A DNA stretch of 50,777 bases from Flavobacteriales bacterium (GCA_021739695.1 JAIPBM010000032.1:1-50777), one strand, 5' to 3'. Positions 8,820-17,240 are shown, counted from the stretch's first letter. Made by a program: numbers and translations. The notes: generated from the sequence alone by a model not told the origin.

Positions 8820-8867
8820 TAGTACACTTGTACTATTATTGCAATCAATAATGGTTTTCTTGTACTA
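8820..8867 (+). promoter_or_regulatory. tetR promoter with palindromic operator
   Basis: A perfect inverted repeat TAGTACA-CT-TGTACTA occupies 8820-8835, and a third half-site TGTACTA (8861-8867) abuts the start codon. A -33-like TTG (8810-8812) and a -7-like TATTATTG (8834-8841) are 21 bp apart, so the palindrome sits between and partly on them. This is the expected place for autorepression by the TetR protein encoded next; binding is inferred, not shown. Confidence 0.55.
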
Positions 8868-9497
8868 ATGTCGGTTACTAAGGAGCGAATAATCACAACT
8901 GCTGTGGAGCTATTCAATGCGAAAGGCTTTGTAAGTGTGACCATGCGCGACCTTGCGAATGAGCTGGACATGAGTCTCGGAAATCTCACCTATCACTTCA
9001 AAAAGAAAGAGGAGTTGATGGAAGCCATTCACGACCGCATCATCGAAGAGCGGAATGTGATGCTCGATTCGGTGCAGATGATCCCTTCCATTGATAACAT
9101 TCACAGACAGATGGTGCCGTTGCTTCAATTGTATGAACGCTACCGATTTCTACAGCAGGACATTCTGGAAGTGAGTAGAGCCTATCCGCATTTGGCAGAG
9201 ATCATGCGTGGACAGTTCAAGAACCAGATCAGATATATCAAAGCCATCATCGATTACTCGGTTGGTTCTGGGAACATGAAGTCTGAAGCACGTTTGGGAC
9301 AATACCAGCAATTGGCTGAAACGGTGTGGATGATCATCACATTCTGGCTAGCGCAACGGGAATTGCGTGATCAAAAAGGAAATCTTTACAACCAAGCACG
9401 AAGCGCCATTTGGAATTTGACCATTCCTTTGTTGACCGAAAAAGGCCTCGCCAATTTCAATAAGATTGATTTTAACGAAGAAGTAATAGCGAATTGA
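8868..9497 (+). CDS. TetR-family transcriptional regulator of the acyl-CoA cluster
   Basis: 209 aa. The N-terminal 50 residues form a TetR helix-turn-helix (ERIITTAVELFNAKGFVSVT, MRDLANELDMSLGNLTYHFK, KKEELMEAI). The remaining 150 residues are helical and variable, as expected of the ligand-binding/dimerisation domain. TetR regulators of fatty-acid and branched-chain catabolism usually bind acyl-CoA. The stop codon lies one base before the carboxylase beta start, so it is co-transcribed with the pathway and probably controls it together with its own promoter. The effector is unknown; an acyl-CoA intermediate is a reasonable inference. Confidence 0.9.
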   Translation: MSVTKERIITTAVELFNAKGFVSVTMRDLANELDMSLGNLTYHFKKKEELMEAIHDRIIEERNVMLDSVQMIPSIDNIHRQMVPLLQLYERYRFLQQDILEVSRAYPHLAEIMRGQFKNQIRYIKAIIDYSVGSGNMKSEARLGQYQQLAETVWMIITFWLAQRELRDQKGNLYNQARSAIWNLTIPLLTEKGLANFNKIDFNEEVIAN

Positions 9498-9498
9498 A

Positions 9499-11097
9499 AT
9501 GCAGACAATTCAATCGAAAATAAACACGAACACACAGGTCTTTAAGGATAACCGAGAAGGCATGCTGAAGCTGCTAGAAAAGCTTGACGGCCATTTGGAA
9601 GAAAGCCGCTTTCAAGGACAGGAAAAGCACATCGCCAAGGCACGTTCGGAAGGAAAAATGCTGGCGCGGGAACGCCTTGATCTGGTTTTGGATCAAGACA
9701 GTCCATTCTTGGAATTGCTGCCCTTGGCAGGATTAGGCGGAAAAGGTTTCGGAACGGGCGGAACAACCGTTGGCGGCATCGGTATTGTGTGTGGTCGTTT
9801 GGTAATGATCGTGTCTAATGTTGGCACAAACAAAAGCGGTTCCATCGATTTTCCGACACTTCAGAAAGCAATGCGACTGAACGAAATCGCTGAGGAAAAC
9901 GAATTGCCAAGCATCAGTTTGGTGGAAAGTTCGGGAGCCAATCTTCCCGATCAGGCTAAGATATTCAACCTCGGAGGAACCAATTTCCGCGACATTACTA
10001 GACGTTCCAAGAAAGGAATTCCGTCCATTTCGGTCGTGTTCGGTAACTCCACCGCTGGTGGCGCTTACATTCCTGGAATGTCTGATTATTCGATTTTCGT
10101 GAAGGATCAGGCAAAGGTTTTCCTCGCTGGTCCGCCATTGGTCAAAATGGCCACGAACGAAGTGGTGGATGACGAAACGCTCGGAGGTGCCAAAATGCAC
10201 TCGACCATTTCGGGCGTTTCCGATTTTCTGGCGGAAGATGAATTGGATGGAATTCGAATTGCACGCGACCTGATCGCGACACTCAAACCCGCAAAAACGC
10301 ATTTCCAACCCGAAGGATTGGCCGATGAGCCTGTTTACGACAAGGAGGAATTGCTCGGAATTGTGCCGCCAGATGTCAAAATCCCATTCGACATTCGGGA
10401 TGTGATCGCCCGAACGGTTGATGGTTCAAAATTCACCGAATTCAAGCCAGATTATGGCGAAACGCTCATTTGCGGTTGGGCCAATATTCACGGTTATCCC
10501 GTTGGAATTATCGCCAATAATGGCGTGCTTTTCTCGGAAAGCGCTAACAAGGGAACGCACTTCATTCAGCTTTGCAATAAGAACGATGTGCCTTTGCTTT
10601 TCTTCCAGAATATCACTGGCTTTATGGTCGGAAAGGACTACGAACAGGGCGGCATCATCAAGCACGGAGCCAAGCTCATCAATGCCGTTTCCAACTCGGA
10701 AGTTCCGGCCATTACCATTATGATGGGCGCGAGTTACGGAGCCGGGAATTACGCCATGATGGGCCGCGCCTATCAACCGCGCTTTTTGTTCTCTTATCCG
10801 AATGCGCGCATAGCCGTCATGGGACCCGAACAGCTCGCAGGCGTGATGGAGATCATCCAGCGGCAGGCGGTTCAGAAAGCAGGTGGCGAATATGATGAAG
10901 TGCAAGGAAAAATGCTTCGCGATCACATGGTCAATGAAGCGGTGAAACAATCGGATGCATGGTACTCTTCCGGGCAGATATGGGATGATGGCGTTATCGA
11001 TCCGCGTGATACCAGAAACTATTTAGGAATGTGCTTGGCCATCGTGAACAACGCCCCGATCAAAGGCACTGATAGTTATGGGATTTTCAGAATGTAA
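9499..11097 (+). CDS. mccB: Acyl-CoA carboxylase carboxyltransferase (beta) subunit, methylcrotonyl-CoA type
   Basis: 532 aa, the usual length for the biotin-dependent carboxyltransferase subunit. It transfers CO2 from carboxybiotin to an acyl-CoA. The N-terminal half carries the acyl-CoA-binding crotonase-like fold (LVESSGANLPDQ, GNSTAGGAYIPGMSDYSIFV, ATNEVVDDETLGGAKMHS). The C-terminal half has the biotin-binding half (ITGFMVGKDYEQGGIIKHGA, MMGASYGAGNYAMMGRAYQP, NARIAVMGPEQLAGVMEII). The GASYGAGNYAMxGRAYxPRF signature fits the methylcrotonyl/geranyl-CoA carboxylase branch better than propionyl-CoA carboxylase. It forms the holoenzyme with the alpha subunit downstream. One base separates it from tetR, and a 146-bp repeat-filled spacer separates it from alpha. 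Substrate inferred from family and neighbours. Confidence 0.9.
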   Translation: MQTIQSKINTNTQVFKDNREGMLKLLEKLDGHLEESRFQGQEKHIAKARSEGKMLARERLDLVLDQDSPFLELLPLAGLGGKGFGTGGTTVGGIGIVCGRLVMIVSNVGTNKSGSIDFPTLQKAMRLNEIAEENELPSISLVESSGANLPDQAKIFNLGGTNFRDITRRSKKGIPSISVVFGNSTAGGAYIPGMSDYSIFVKDQAKVFLAGPPLVKMATNEVVDDETLGGAKMHSTISGVSDFLAEDELDGIRIARDLIATLKPAKTHFQPEGLADEPVYDKEELLGIVPPDVKIPFDIRDVIARTVDGSKFTEFKPDYGETLICGWANIHGYPVGIIANNGVLFSESANKGTHFIQLCNKNDVPLLFFQNITGFMVGKDYEQGGIIKHGAKLINAVSNSEVPAITIMMGASYGAGNYAMMGRAYQPRFLFSYPNARIAVMGPEQLAGVMEIIQRQAVQKAGGEYDEVQGKMLRDHMVNEAVKQSDAWYSSGQIWDDGVIDPRDTRNYLGMCLAIVNNAPIKGTDSYGIFRM

Positions 11098-11101
11098 AGA
11101 C

Positions 11102-11240
11102 ATGAAACCCGAAATTCTAAATACTCAAATCCGAAACAATAATATGTTTCAACAATCCGCGAATATCCGTGCGACTCGTGTCATCCGCATTCCAATGTCA
11201 TTCGCATATTACCCTCATTCGCTAATTCGCTAATCGTCAA
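11102..11240. repeat. Spacer made of dispersed repeat sequences
   Basis: The 146-bp gap between the two carboxylase genes is built of repeat fragments. GAAACCCGAAATTC...CTCAAATCCGAAAC (11104-11136) is the inverted form of a block at 14574-14613 (GTTTCGAATTTGAGAG...). TTCGCTAATTCGCTAATCG (near 11218-11236) recurs in inverted form after the dehydrogenase gene (around 17243-17272). No gene is visible. Confidence 0.55.
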
Positions 11241-11243
11241 CTG

Positions 11244-13244
11244 ATGAACTCAGTCAACTCCATAAACTCAATACTCATCGCCAACCGAGGCGAAATTGCC
11301 TCTCGCATCATTCGCACTTGCAAGAAAATGGGCATCCGAAGTGTGGCCATTTATTCTGATGCCGATAGCGGAACACCCTACACAAGAGAAGCCGATCAGG
11401 CCGTCCATATTGGCGGAAATGATCTCGCGACTTCCTACTTGGATCAGGACAAGATCATTGCAACGGCCAAAAAAGTTGGGGCAGATGCCATTCATCCTGG
11501 TTTTGGTTTCCTTTCGGAGAATGCTGGTTTTGCCCAAAAAGTGCAAGATGCAGGATTGATTTTCATCGGTCCGCGGCCGGAAGCAATTGACGCGATGGGT
11601 TCAAAATCCAAGGCGAAAGACATTATGCGCAAGCACGAAGTGCCAGTCATTCCTGGTTATCAAGGCGAAGACCAATCCTTAGAGCGACTTTCTGCTGAAG
11701 CCTTGAAAATCGGTTTCCCTGTTTTGCTGAAAGCTGCAGCTGGTGGTGGTGGAAAAGGCATGCGCATCGTGGAGGCCGAAAAGGAATTGAAAGCTTCCAT
11801 CGAAGGTGCTAAGCGCGAAGGACTTTCCAGTTTTGGGAACGATGAATTGATCATCGAAAAGTACTTCCCAACCTCACGGCATATTGAGTTCCAGATCTTT
11901 GGTGATAAGCACGGAAACGCCATTCACGTTTTGGAACGTGAGTGTTCCATCCAAAGGCGTTATCAGAAGATTATTGAGGAAAGTCCATCGCCAGCTTTGA
12001 GCGAAGAACTTCGCAATCAAATGGGCGAAGCAGCAGTTCGTGCGGCCAAGTCCTTGAAGTACGATAACGCTGGAACAGTCGAGTTCATCCTATCCGATAA
12101 GAACGAATTCTTCTTCTTGGAAGTGAATACACGCTTGCAAGTGGAGCATCCCGTAACGGAAGAGATCACGGGTCTCGACCTTGTGCAAATGCAGATTGAA
12201 GTGGCGGAAGGTCGTCCGCTTTCTGTGACGCAAGAAGACATTCAAGGAAACGGCTACGCCATCGAATGTCGCTTGTATGCAGAAGATGCCGACAATAATT
12301 TTATGCCTGCAACAGGAAAAATCCTCAAATGGCAAGTGCCAGAAATTGATGGTTTGCGGATTGAAACAGGTGTGGAAAGCGGCTCGGTCATTTCTACGCA
12401 TTACGACCCGATGATTGCGAAGCTGATCACGCACGGAAAGGATAGGGCCGAAGGTCAGCGGAAAATGAGTGCGGCTTTGGCTAACCTCAATTGCCTTGGT
12501 CTGACCACCAATCAGGATTTTCTGAAAGCCATTTTGGCGAATGCTGATTTCCAAGCTGGGAAGTACGACACGCATTTCTTGCAGAAGCAATTCAGTTATG
12601 AGAAGGCGCAATCGCAAGATGCAGTTGAATTGGCGGCACTTGCCGCTTCTGCATTTGATAAAGCGGAACGGGACAGCCAACGAACATTACTTCAGAACTT
12701 ACCAAGTGGCTGGAGGAACAACTTCTACCAGCCACAACAAGAGACTTTCTTGAATGGCGAAGAAGAGATATTAGTAAAATACCACGACACCAATTATACC
12801 ACCGTCATTGCGAGTGACGAAGGAGCGAAGCAATCTCCTTCAGATAACTACCAAGTTCACATTCAACAGGTTTCCGAAGACGAAATTCTTCTGGAATTGA
12901 ACGGCATTCAAGAACGTTTTACGGTTGTGAAAAGTGGAAACGACTATTTCGTGCAGCATGCGCAGAATGGAACGGTTAACCTGACGAGAAAGGAACGTTT
13001 CCCGCTGAAGGAAGCCGAGAAAGTAAAAGGCGGTTACATCAGTCCGATGCCTGGAAAGGTGATAAAAGTGCTGGTAGAACCCGGACAAGAGGTGAAAAGT
13101 GGAGACGGACTTTTGGTGCTACTTTCCATGAAAATGGAGAATACCATTTGTGCTGATGAAGACGGAACAGTAGAAGACGTTTACGTGAGCGTGGAAGAGG
13201 ACTTGGAAGCAGGTAAATTGCTGCTTAAAATGAAGGAACAATGA
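11244..13244 (+). CDS. mccA: Acyl-CoA carboxylase biotin carboxylase/BCCP (alpha) subunit
   Basis: 666 aa. Residues about 8-450 are biotin carboxylase: N-terminal SILIANRGEIASRIIRTCKK, ATP-grasp glycine loop KAAAGGGGKGMRIV, and NAIHVLERECSIQRRYQKII, LEVNTRLQVEHPVTEEITG. The last 70 residues are a biotinyl domain with SMKMEN; the biotinylated Lys is about K630, and Ser replaces the more common Ala before MKM. It carboxylates its own biotin with ATP and bicarbonate and hands it to the beta subunit. Residues about 520-532 (VIASDEGAKQSPS), in the linker between the two domains, are encoded by a dispersed palindromic repeat (see repeat entry). Its stop overlaps the next start (ATGA). Identification secure; exact substrate (methylcrotonyl-CoA) inferred. 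Confidence 0.93.
   Translation: MNSVNSINSILIANRGEIASRIIRTCKKMGIRSVAIYSDADSGTPYTREADQAVHIGGNDLATSYLDQDKIIATAKKVGADAIHPGFGFLSENAGFAQKVQDAGLIFIGPRPEAIDAMGSKSKAKDIMRKHEVPVIPGYQGEDQSLERLSAEALKIGFPVLLKAAAGGGGKGMRIVEAEKELKASIEGAKREGLSSFGNDELIIEKYFPTSRHIEFQIFGDKHGNAIHVLERECSIQRRYQKIIEESPSPALSEELRNQMGEAAVRAAKSLKYDNAGTVEFILSDKNEFFFLEVNTRLQVEHPVTEEITGLDLVQMQIEVAEGRPLSVTQEDIQGNGYAIECRLYAEDADNNFMPATGKILKWQVPEIDGLRIETGVESGSVISTHYDPMIAKLITHGKDRAEGQRKMSAALANLNCLGLTTNQDFLKAILANADFQAGKYDTHFLQKQFSYEKAQSQDAVELAALAASAFDKAERDSQRTLLQNLPSGWRNNFYQPQQETFLNGEEEILVKYHDTNYTTVIASDEGAKQSPSDNYQVHIQQVSEDEILLELNGIQERFTVVKSGNDYFVQHAQNGTVNLTRKERFPLKEAEKVKGGYISPMPGKVIKVLVEPGQEVKSGDGLLVLLSMKMENTICADEDGTVEDVYVSVEEDLEAGKLLLKMKEQ
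12803..12836 (+). repeat. Dispersed repeat half-copy inside mccA
   Basis: CGTCATTGCGAG (12803-12814) followed by GAGCGAAGCAATCT (12823-12836) matches the left arm of the inverted repeats at 14354-14429 and 23365-23492. Here it lies in frame in the carboxylase alpha linker. Only one arm is present, so it cannot form the full hairpin. Confidence 0.8.
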
Positions 13245-13489
13245 GTAATCTTCGGGTAAGATTGAAGTCCTTTCTTGGAACGCAGAGTTCGCCTACTTCT
13301 GTCGATGAAAACGAAAACTATTGGAAACTAGTTGGAAAAACAGGTGAAGTATTGGATAGTGAAGTTGGAGCCGACAAGGTTTTGGTTCAGTTTGACGATA
13401 ATTTGGATGATTTTGGATTAGAAAATCATAATGCAATAAAGAATAGTCTGATGATTAATAAATCGGATTTACAGTTTTTGACCGATTAG
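13241..13489 (+). CDS. Small conserved-looking protein in the carboxylase operon
   Basis: 82 aa, no signal peptide or membrane segment. The start overlaps the mccA stop by 4 bp, and its own stop lies 9 bp before the hydratase start, so it is translated as part of the operon. The middle is beta-rich with acidic turns (YWKLVGKTGEVLDSEVGADK, VLVQFDDNLDDFGLENH), a pattern like small SH3-like or OB-like barrels. I do not recognise a family. It could be an accessory factor for the carboxylase, or an unrelated passenger. Confidence 0.65.
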   Translation: MSNLRVRLKSFLGTQSSPTSVDENENYWKLVGKTGEVLDSEVGADKVLVQFDDNLDDFGLENHNAIKNSLMINKSDLQFLTD

Positions 13490-13498
13490 AAAAAGCCA

Positions 13499-14317
13499 AT
13501 GTTCAACCAAGAAGACCTCAATAAACTCAACGAATACACTTTCGCGTTTTTGGAAGTGGAGCATACCGATAATGTACTGACGATTACGCTTAATCGTCCA
13601 GAGAAGAAGAATGCCTTGCATCCTGTAACGGCCAACGAGTTGGCGTTTGCGCTGACCTACGCCAAGCAGAACAAAGACGTTTGGGCGGTGGTGATCAAGG
13701 CCAACGGAGATGTTTTTTGCGCTGGTGCCGATCTGCAAGCATTCATGACGGGTGGTGGAGAGACGAACACAACTGTTCCGAAAGCGGATGGAGAAATTTT
13801 GATTGGAGAGCTTTTCAATCAATTGCATAAACCCTGCATTGCGCAAGTGGAAGGTGATGCGTTTGCAGGTGCTTTCTTGCTATTAGCTGGCTGCACGCAG
13901 GTGGTTGCCGCATCGAATGTCAAGTTTGGATTGCCAGAAGTGAAACGCGGCCTATTCCCTTTTCAGGTAATGGCTTCGCTGCTACAAGTCATGCCAGAAC
14001 GGAAGGCGCTGGATTGGTGTATTCAAGGATATACGCTTGACGCTCAAAAAGCAGCGTATTGGGGATTGGTAACCCATATTGCGGAACCCGGAAAAGTGGC
14101 TGACACGGTTCAGCGAATGATTGATGTCATTCTTGATAATTCGCCTACGGCCATTCGCATGGGATTGGAAGCGTACCAGCACATCAGAAGTGTCGACACG
14201 AAAGCGCAACACAGCTACCTTCAAGGCATGCTGATGAAAACGGTTCAAACGAAGGATGCGCAGGAAGGCATTATGGCTTTCAGGGAGAAACGGGAACCTA
14301 AATGGAGTAATGAGTAG
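13499..14317 (+). CDS. Enoyl-CoA hydratase/isomerase (crotonase) family, possible methylglutaconyl-CoA hydratase
   Basis: 272 aa crotonase-fold protein. Visible motifs: LTITLNRPEKKNALHP at the N-terminus, the first oxyanion loop GDVFCAGADLQAF (about 68-80), the second glycine loop GDAFAGAFLLLAGCTQVVAA, and FGLPEVKRGLFPFQV. The Glu in LPEV corresponds to one of the two catalytic acids of crotonase. The other, normally in the GGGxEL stretch, is replaced by a hydrophobic residue (GAFLLL), so simple hydration chemistry may be altered. In a leucine-type pathway the step after the carboxylase is 3-methylglutaconyl-CoA hydration, and its position fits that. Substrate is inferred from context. Confidence 0.82.
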   Translation: MFNQEDLNKLNEYTFAFLEVEHTDNVLTITLNRPEKKNALHPVTANELAFALTYAKQNKDVWAVVIKANGDVFCAGADLQAFMTGGGETNTTVPKADGEILIGELFNQLHKPCIAQVEGDAFAGAFLLLAGCTQVVAASNVKFGLPEVKRGLFPFQVMASLLQVMPERKALDWCIQGYTLDAQKAAYWGLVTHIAEPGKVADTVQRMIDVILDNSPTAIRMGLEAYQHIRSVDTKAQHSYLQGMLMKTVQTKDAQEGIMAFREKREPKWSNE

Positions 14318-14353
14318 TGAGATGTCAGATATGAGATATCAGATATCAGAACG

Positions 14354-14429
14354 CGTCATTGCGAGGAACGAAGCAATCTCGTTTTTGCTGACAGATTGCC
14401 ACGCTCCGCAGGCTCCGCTCGCAATGACG
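14354..14429. repeat. Inverted dispersed repeat (CGTCATTGCGAG...CTCGCAATGACG)
   Basis: Left arm CGTCATTGCGAGGAACGAAG...CAATCT (14354-14379) and right arm AGATTGCC...GCTCGCAATGACG (14393-14429) are inverted copies of one motif with a short loop. The same family occurs at 23365-23492 and, as a half-copy, inside mccA. The 325-bp gap between the hydratase and BKACE genes holds this repeat, the structured repeat that follows it and a copy of the GTTTCGAATTT repeat, and no gene. Confidence 0.85.
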
Positions 14430-14440
14430 TGTGGAATTGT

Positions 14441-14516
14441 GATGAGGCCCGCGTTAGGGATTGGAGCAAGCTGCCGTGCAGCGCGGAAAGCCCGACCCGC
14501 AGGGGAACGCCCAAAT
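14441..14516 (+). repeat. Structured repeat, copy 1 (possible small RNA motif)
   Basis: A 76-bp block that recurs at 17494-17572 with one substitution (GATTGGAGC versus GATTGAAGC) and a 3-bp insertion. It can fold: GCGTT/AACGC outer pairing, GGG/CCC, an inner stem GCTGC-CGT-GCAGC, and CCC-GCA-GGG. The core 'GGGATTG(G/A)AGC ... GCGGAAAGCCC' recalls, from memory only, Flavo-1-like RNA motifs of Flavobacteria. No open frame in it looks coding. Confidence 0.7.
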
Positions 14517-14642
14517 GATAAAGCACTAAAAACGAAACGTAAGTTCAACGGAGTTAAATAAAGAAGCACGAAACGGTTTCGAATTTGAGAGTTTAGGATT
14601 TCGAATTTGAACCCAAAAACATTAATAACTGAAGAAATAGAT

Positions 14643-15503
14643 ATGAGTAAGAAAGTGATTATTTCAGCATCTCTGACGGGCGTTCTCGCCAACAGGAAGC
14701 AATGTCCGTACATTCCCTACACACCAGAAGAAATTGCCGAGGAAGGTCGCAGAGCGGTGGAAGCTGGGGCGAGTATTTTACACATCCACGCGCGGAATGA
14801 CGATGGCACGCCTGCGTACGATGTGGAGACCTATGCGCGTATTATGGAAGAGGTGAAAAAGCGCACGCCAGATGCTATCATCAACTTCAGCACGGGCGCT
14901 ATTCACATAACACGAGAGGAGCGAATTGCGCACATTGTGGCGCTGAAACCTGACATGGCAGCCCTGAATATGGGGAGTATGAATTATGGTATCTATTCTT
15001 CGAAAGCGAAGAAGTTTTACCATGATTTCGTGTTCCAGAATTCGTTTACGGACATTCAATTTTACTTGGAGAAAATGAATGAAGCGGGTACGCGTCCTGA
15101 GATGGAAGTGTTTGATAACGGCCACGTGAATAATGCGATGCCGTTTATTGATATGGACATTCTGAAAAAGCCGTACAACTTCAGTTTCGTGATGGGCGTT
15201 TTGGGCGGATTGCCGCACAGTACGGCCAATATTCTGCACCAAAGTAGAACGGTTCCTGAAGGTTCTGACTGGCAGGTGATTGGCATCGGTCGTCAGCAGT
15301 GGGCAAGTCTGGCCGCTGGAATTACGATCGGTGGGAACATTCGCGCTGGGTTGGAAGACAACTTCTATCTGCCAGAAGGCGAAATGGCGAAGAGCAATGG
15401 CGAATTGATCGCTGCAGCTGCACAACTCACCCGAATGATGGGGCGTGAGGTAGCAAGCATTGCTGAGGCGAGAGAGACCTTGGATATTCCTTTGAGGAGT
15501 TAG
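14643..15503 (+). CDS. BKACE family (beta-keto acid cleavage enzyme, DUF849)
   Basis: 286 aa from the ATG at 14643 (MSKKVIISASLTGVLANRKQ); a start 12 codons earlier is open but lies in repeat sequence. BKACE enzymes are Zn-dependent and exchange a beta-keto acid with acetyl-CoA to yield acetoacetate plus a new acyl-CoA. The type reaction is 3-keto-5-aminohexanoate cleavage. Visible: TPEEIAEEGRRAVEAGASIL, the Zn-binding HIHAR motif (about 48-52), INFSTGA, AALNMGSMNYG and EVFDNGHVNNA. Length fits the family. No kamA, kal or kdd lysine-fermentation genes are nearby, so the classical lysine role is unlikely. In this cluster it may act on a keto acid of the branched-chain route. Substrate unknown. 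Confidence 0.88.
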   Translation: MSKKVIISASLTGVLANRKQCPYIPYTPEEIAEEGRRAVEAGASILHIHARNDDGTPAYDVETYARIMEEVKKRTPDAIINFSTGAIHITREERIAHIVALKPDMAALNMGSMNYGIYSSKAKKFYHDFVFQNSFTDIQFYLEKMNEAGTRPEMEVFDNGHVNNAMPFIDMDILKKPYNFSFVMGVLGGLPHSTANILHQSRTVPEGSDWQVIGIGRQQWASLAAGITIGGNIRAGLEDNFYLPEGEMAKSNGELIAAAAQLTRMMGREVASIAEARETLDIPLRS

Positions 15504-15526
15504 GTATTAGGAGTTAGCGATTAGCG

Positions 15527-15982
15527 ATGAGAACACTGACAATTTTATCTTTTCTCGTTTTACCGTTTTTCTGCTTTTCGCAGAACAACAATCCCAACTA
15601 TGATGAGGCGTTGGCGAAGGAGTTGAATGCCGATGATTATGGCATGAAGAGCTACATTTTCGCGGTGCTGAAAACGGGCCCTGCCAAGATTGAAGATAAG
15701 GCCGTTCTCGACAGTTGTTTTGCAGGTCATTTCTCGAACATGGCAAAGTTGGCGGAAGAGAAGAAGTTAGTGGTTGCTGGTCCGTACGGGAAGAACGACA
15801 ACGACTACCGCGGGCTGTTCATTTTTGATGTGGCTTCGAAAGAAGAAGCACAAGAATTGATGAAAGGCGATCCGTCCATTTCAATGGGTGTTTTTGAAGT
15901 GGAAATGTACGATTGGTATGGTTCGGCAGCATTGCCTGTTTATTTGGAGAATCACGATAAGATTTGGAAGCAAAAGCCATGA
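15527..15982 (+). CDS. Secreted YciI-like protein
   Basis: 151 aa. Signal peptide MRTLTILSFLVLPFFCFSQ (cleavage after SQ), then a YCII-related ferredoxin-like domain: YIFAVLKTGPAKI, a spaced DSCFAGHFSNMAKLAEEKKL, VVAGPYGKNDNDYRGLFIFD, SKEEAQELMKGDPSISMGVF and EVEMYDWYGSAALP. YciI relatives are small dimeric proteins with a conserved His/Asp pair; here H48 in AGHFSNM and D in GPYGKND...RGLF fit that spacing. Enzymatic role is poorly known. It follows the BKACE gene by 23 bp, so co-transcription is likely; a periplasmic protein in an acyl-CoA cluster is odd. Confidence 0.8.
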   Translation: MRTLTILSFLVLPFFCFSQNNNPNYDEALAKELNADDYGMKSYIFAVLKTGPAKIEDKAVLDSCFAGHFSNMAKLAEEKKLVVAGPYGKNDNDYRGLFIFDVASKEEAQELMKGDPSISMGVFEVEMYDWYGSAALPVYLENHDKIWKQKP

Positions 15983-15990
15983 GAAAACTG

Positions 15991-16076
15991 AACCGCGGAG
16001 ACGCTAAGATGTCGCAAAGAGCGCTGAGAATTATGCTTTGCGAACTCTGCGAAAGAAACTTTGCGCCTTTGCGGTT
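15991..16076. repeat. Palindromic repeat (AACCGCGGAGACGC...GCGGTT)
   Basis: The spacer before the first dehydrogenase starts with AACCGCGGAGACGC (15991-16004) and ends with GCGCCTTTGCGGTT (16063-16076). It has further CGCAAAG/CTTTGCG and CGCTGAG/CTCTGCG pairs inside, so it can fold as a long imperfect hairpin. A related half (AACCGCTGAGACGCGGAG) lies at 19198-19215, just before the terminator. Confidence 0.7.
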
Positions 16077-16088
16077 AGAAAAAATGAT

Positions 16089-17240
16089 ATGAGCTATTTC
16101 ACCGAAGAACATAATCAGTTCCGCCAGTCGCTGCGCGATTTCTTGCAGAAGGAAGTCGTGCCGAATGTGGATGAATGGGAGAAGACTGGAAATCCGCCTC
16201 GTGAGATATGGAAGAAATTTGGAGATATGGGCTATTTCGGGCTGCGTTTTCCGGAGAAATATGGCGGACTGAACTTGGATTTCTTCTATGATGTCATTCT
16301 GCTGGAGGAGTTGGCGAAAGTTAATTCTGCTGGAACATCTGCTGCACTTGGAGCACATTCGTATCTGTCGTTGGCGCATTTGAACAACGAAGGTTCGGAA
16401 GAACAGAAACAACAATATCTGGTTCCTGGAATTGCAGGTGAACTATTCGGTTGTTTGGCCATTTCGGAGCCAGGCGGAGGTTCGGATGTGGCTTCTATGC
16501 GGACAACTGCTGTGAAGGATGGTGACGATTGGATCATCAACGGAAGCAAGACATTCATTACGAATGGTGTGCTAAGCGATTACCTCATCATTTCCGCCAA
16601 AACGGAACCTGAGTTGAAACAGGCTGGCATCAGCATGTTTGTCGTTGATCGGAACACGAAAGGATTATCGGCTACGAGATTGGATAAACTCGGATGGCGC
16701 GCTTCTGATACGGCTGAATTGGCCTTTGATGAAATGCGGGTTCCAGCCAGCGCTTTGCTCGGAGCGGAGAACCAAGGTTTCTACTACATCATGCAGCAGT
16801 TTGCGTTGGAGCGATTGATCATGGCAATTGGTGGTGTGGCTGGTTCGGAATATGCACTTCAATATGGTTTGGATTACATGCGAGAGCGCGAAGCTTTCGG
16901 AAGACCGTTGACGAAGTTCCAAGAATTACGTCATCGCGTAGCGCAGTTGGCTGCGGAGATTGAGATGCAAAAGCAATTCGTGTATTATCTCTGTGACCGT
17001 TTCACCAAAGGAGAATACATCGTGAAAGAAGCGGCCATGGCCAAGCTTTTAGCTACGCAGCTTTCCGATAAAGTGACCTTTGAAGTCGTGCAGTTTTTAG
17101 GCGGCTACGGCTATATGGAAGATTACCAAGCCTCAAGAATGTTCCGAGATAGCCGACTTGGACAGATTGGTGGCGGAACGAGTGAAATAATGAAGGAGAT
17201 CATTGCCAAAATGGCGATTGATGAGGTGAAGTATAGCTAA
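16089..17240 (+). CDS. Acyl-CoA dehydrogenase (isovaleryl/long-chain type active site)
   Basis: 383 aa from the ATG at 16089 (MSYFTEEHNQFRQSLRDF); an upstream in-frame start would run through the repeat. It should be an FAD flavoprotein making the 2,3-double bond in an acyl-CoA and passing electrons to ETF. Motifs: GCLAISEPGGGSDVASMRTT (about 121-140), KTFITNG, ALERLIMAIGG with Glu241, EREAFGRPLTKFQ, and GGYGYMEDYQASRMFRDSRL. At the usual medium-chain catalytic position the sequence is IGGGTSEI (no YEGT), while Glu in LERL is where isovaleryl-CoA and long-chain dehydrogenases hold their base. That fits an isovaleryl-CoA-like step feeding the carboxylase. Close paralogue of the next large gene. 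Substrate inferred. Confidence 0.9.
   Translation: MSYFTEEHNQFRQSLRDFLQKEVVPNVDEWEKTGNPPREIWKKFGDMGYFGLRFPEKYGGLNLDFFYDVILLEELAKVNSAGTSAALGAHSYLSLAHLNNEGSEEQKQQYLVPGIAGELFGCLAISEPGGGSDVASMRTTAVKDGDDWIINGSKTFITNGVLSDYLIISAKTEPELKQAGISMFVVDRNTKGLSATRLDKLGWRASDTAELAFDEMRVPASALLGAENQGFYYIMQQFALERLIMAIGGVAGSEYALQYGLDYMREREAFGRPLTKFQELRHRVAQLAAEIEMQKQFVYYLCDRFTKGEYIVKEAAMAKLLATQLSDKVTFEVVQFLGGYGYMEDYQASRMFRDSRLGQIGGGTSEIMKEIIAKMAIDEVKYS

Noticed and set aside
9733-10308. 191-aa antisense frame in mccB
   Set aside because: His/Arg/Phe-rich, no motifs; a shadow of the strongly supported carboxylase frame.
14256-14561. 101-aa plus-strand frame after the hydratase
   Set aside because: Its sequence is the translation of the repeats at 14354-14516.
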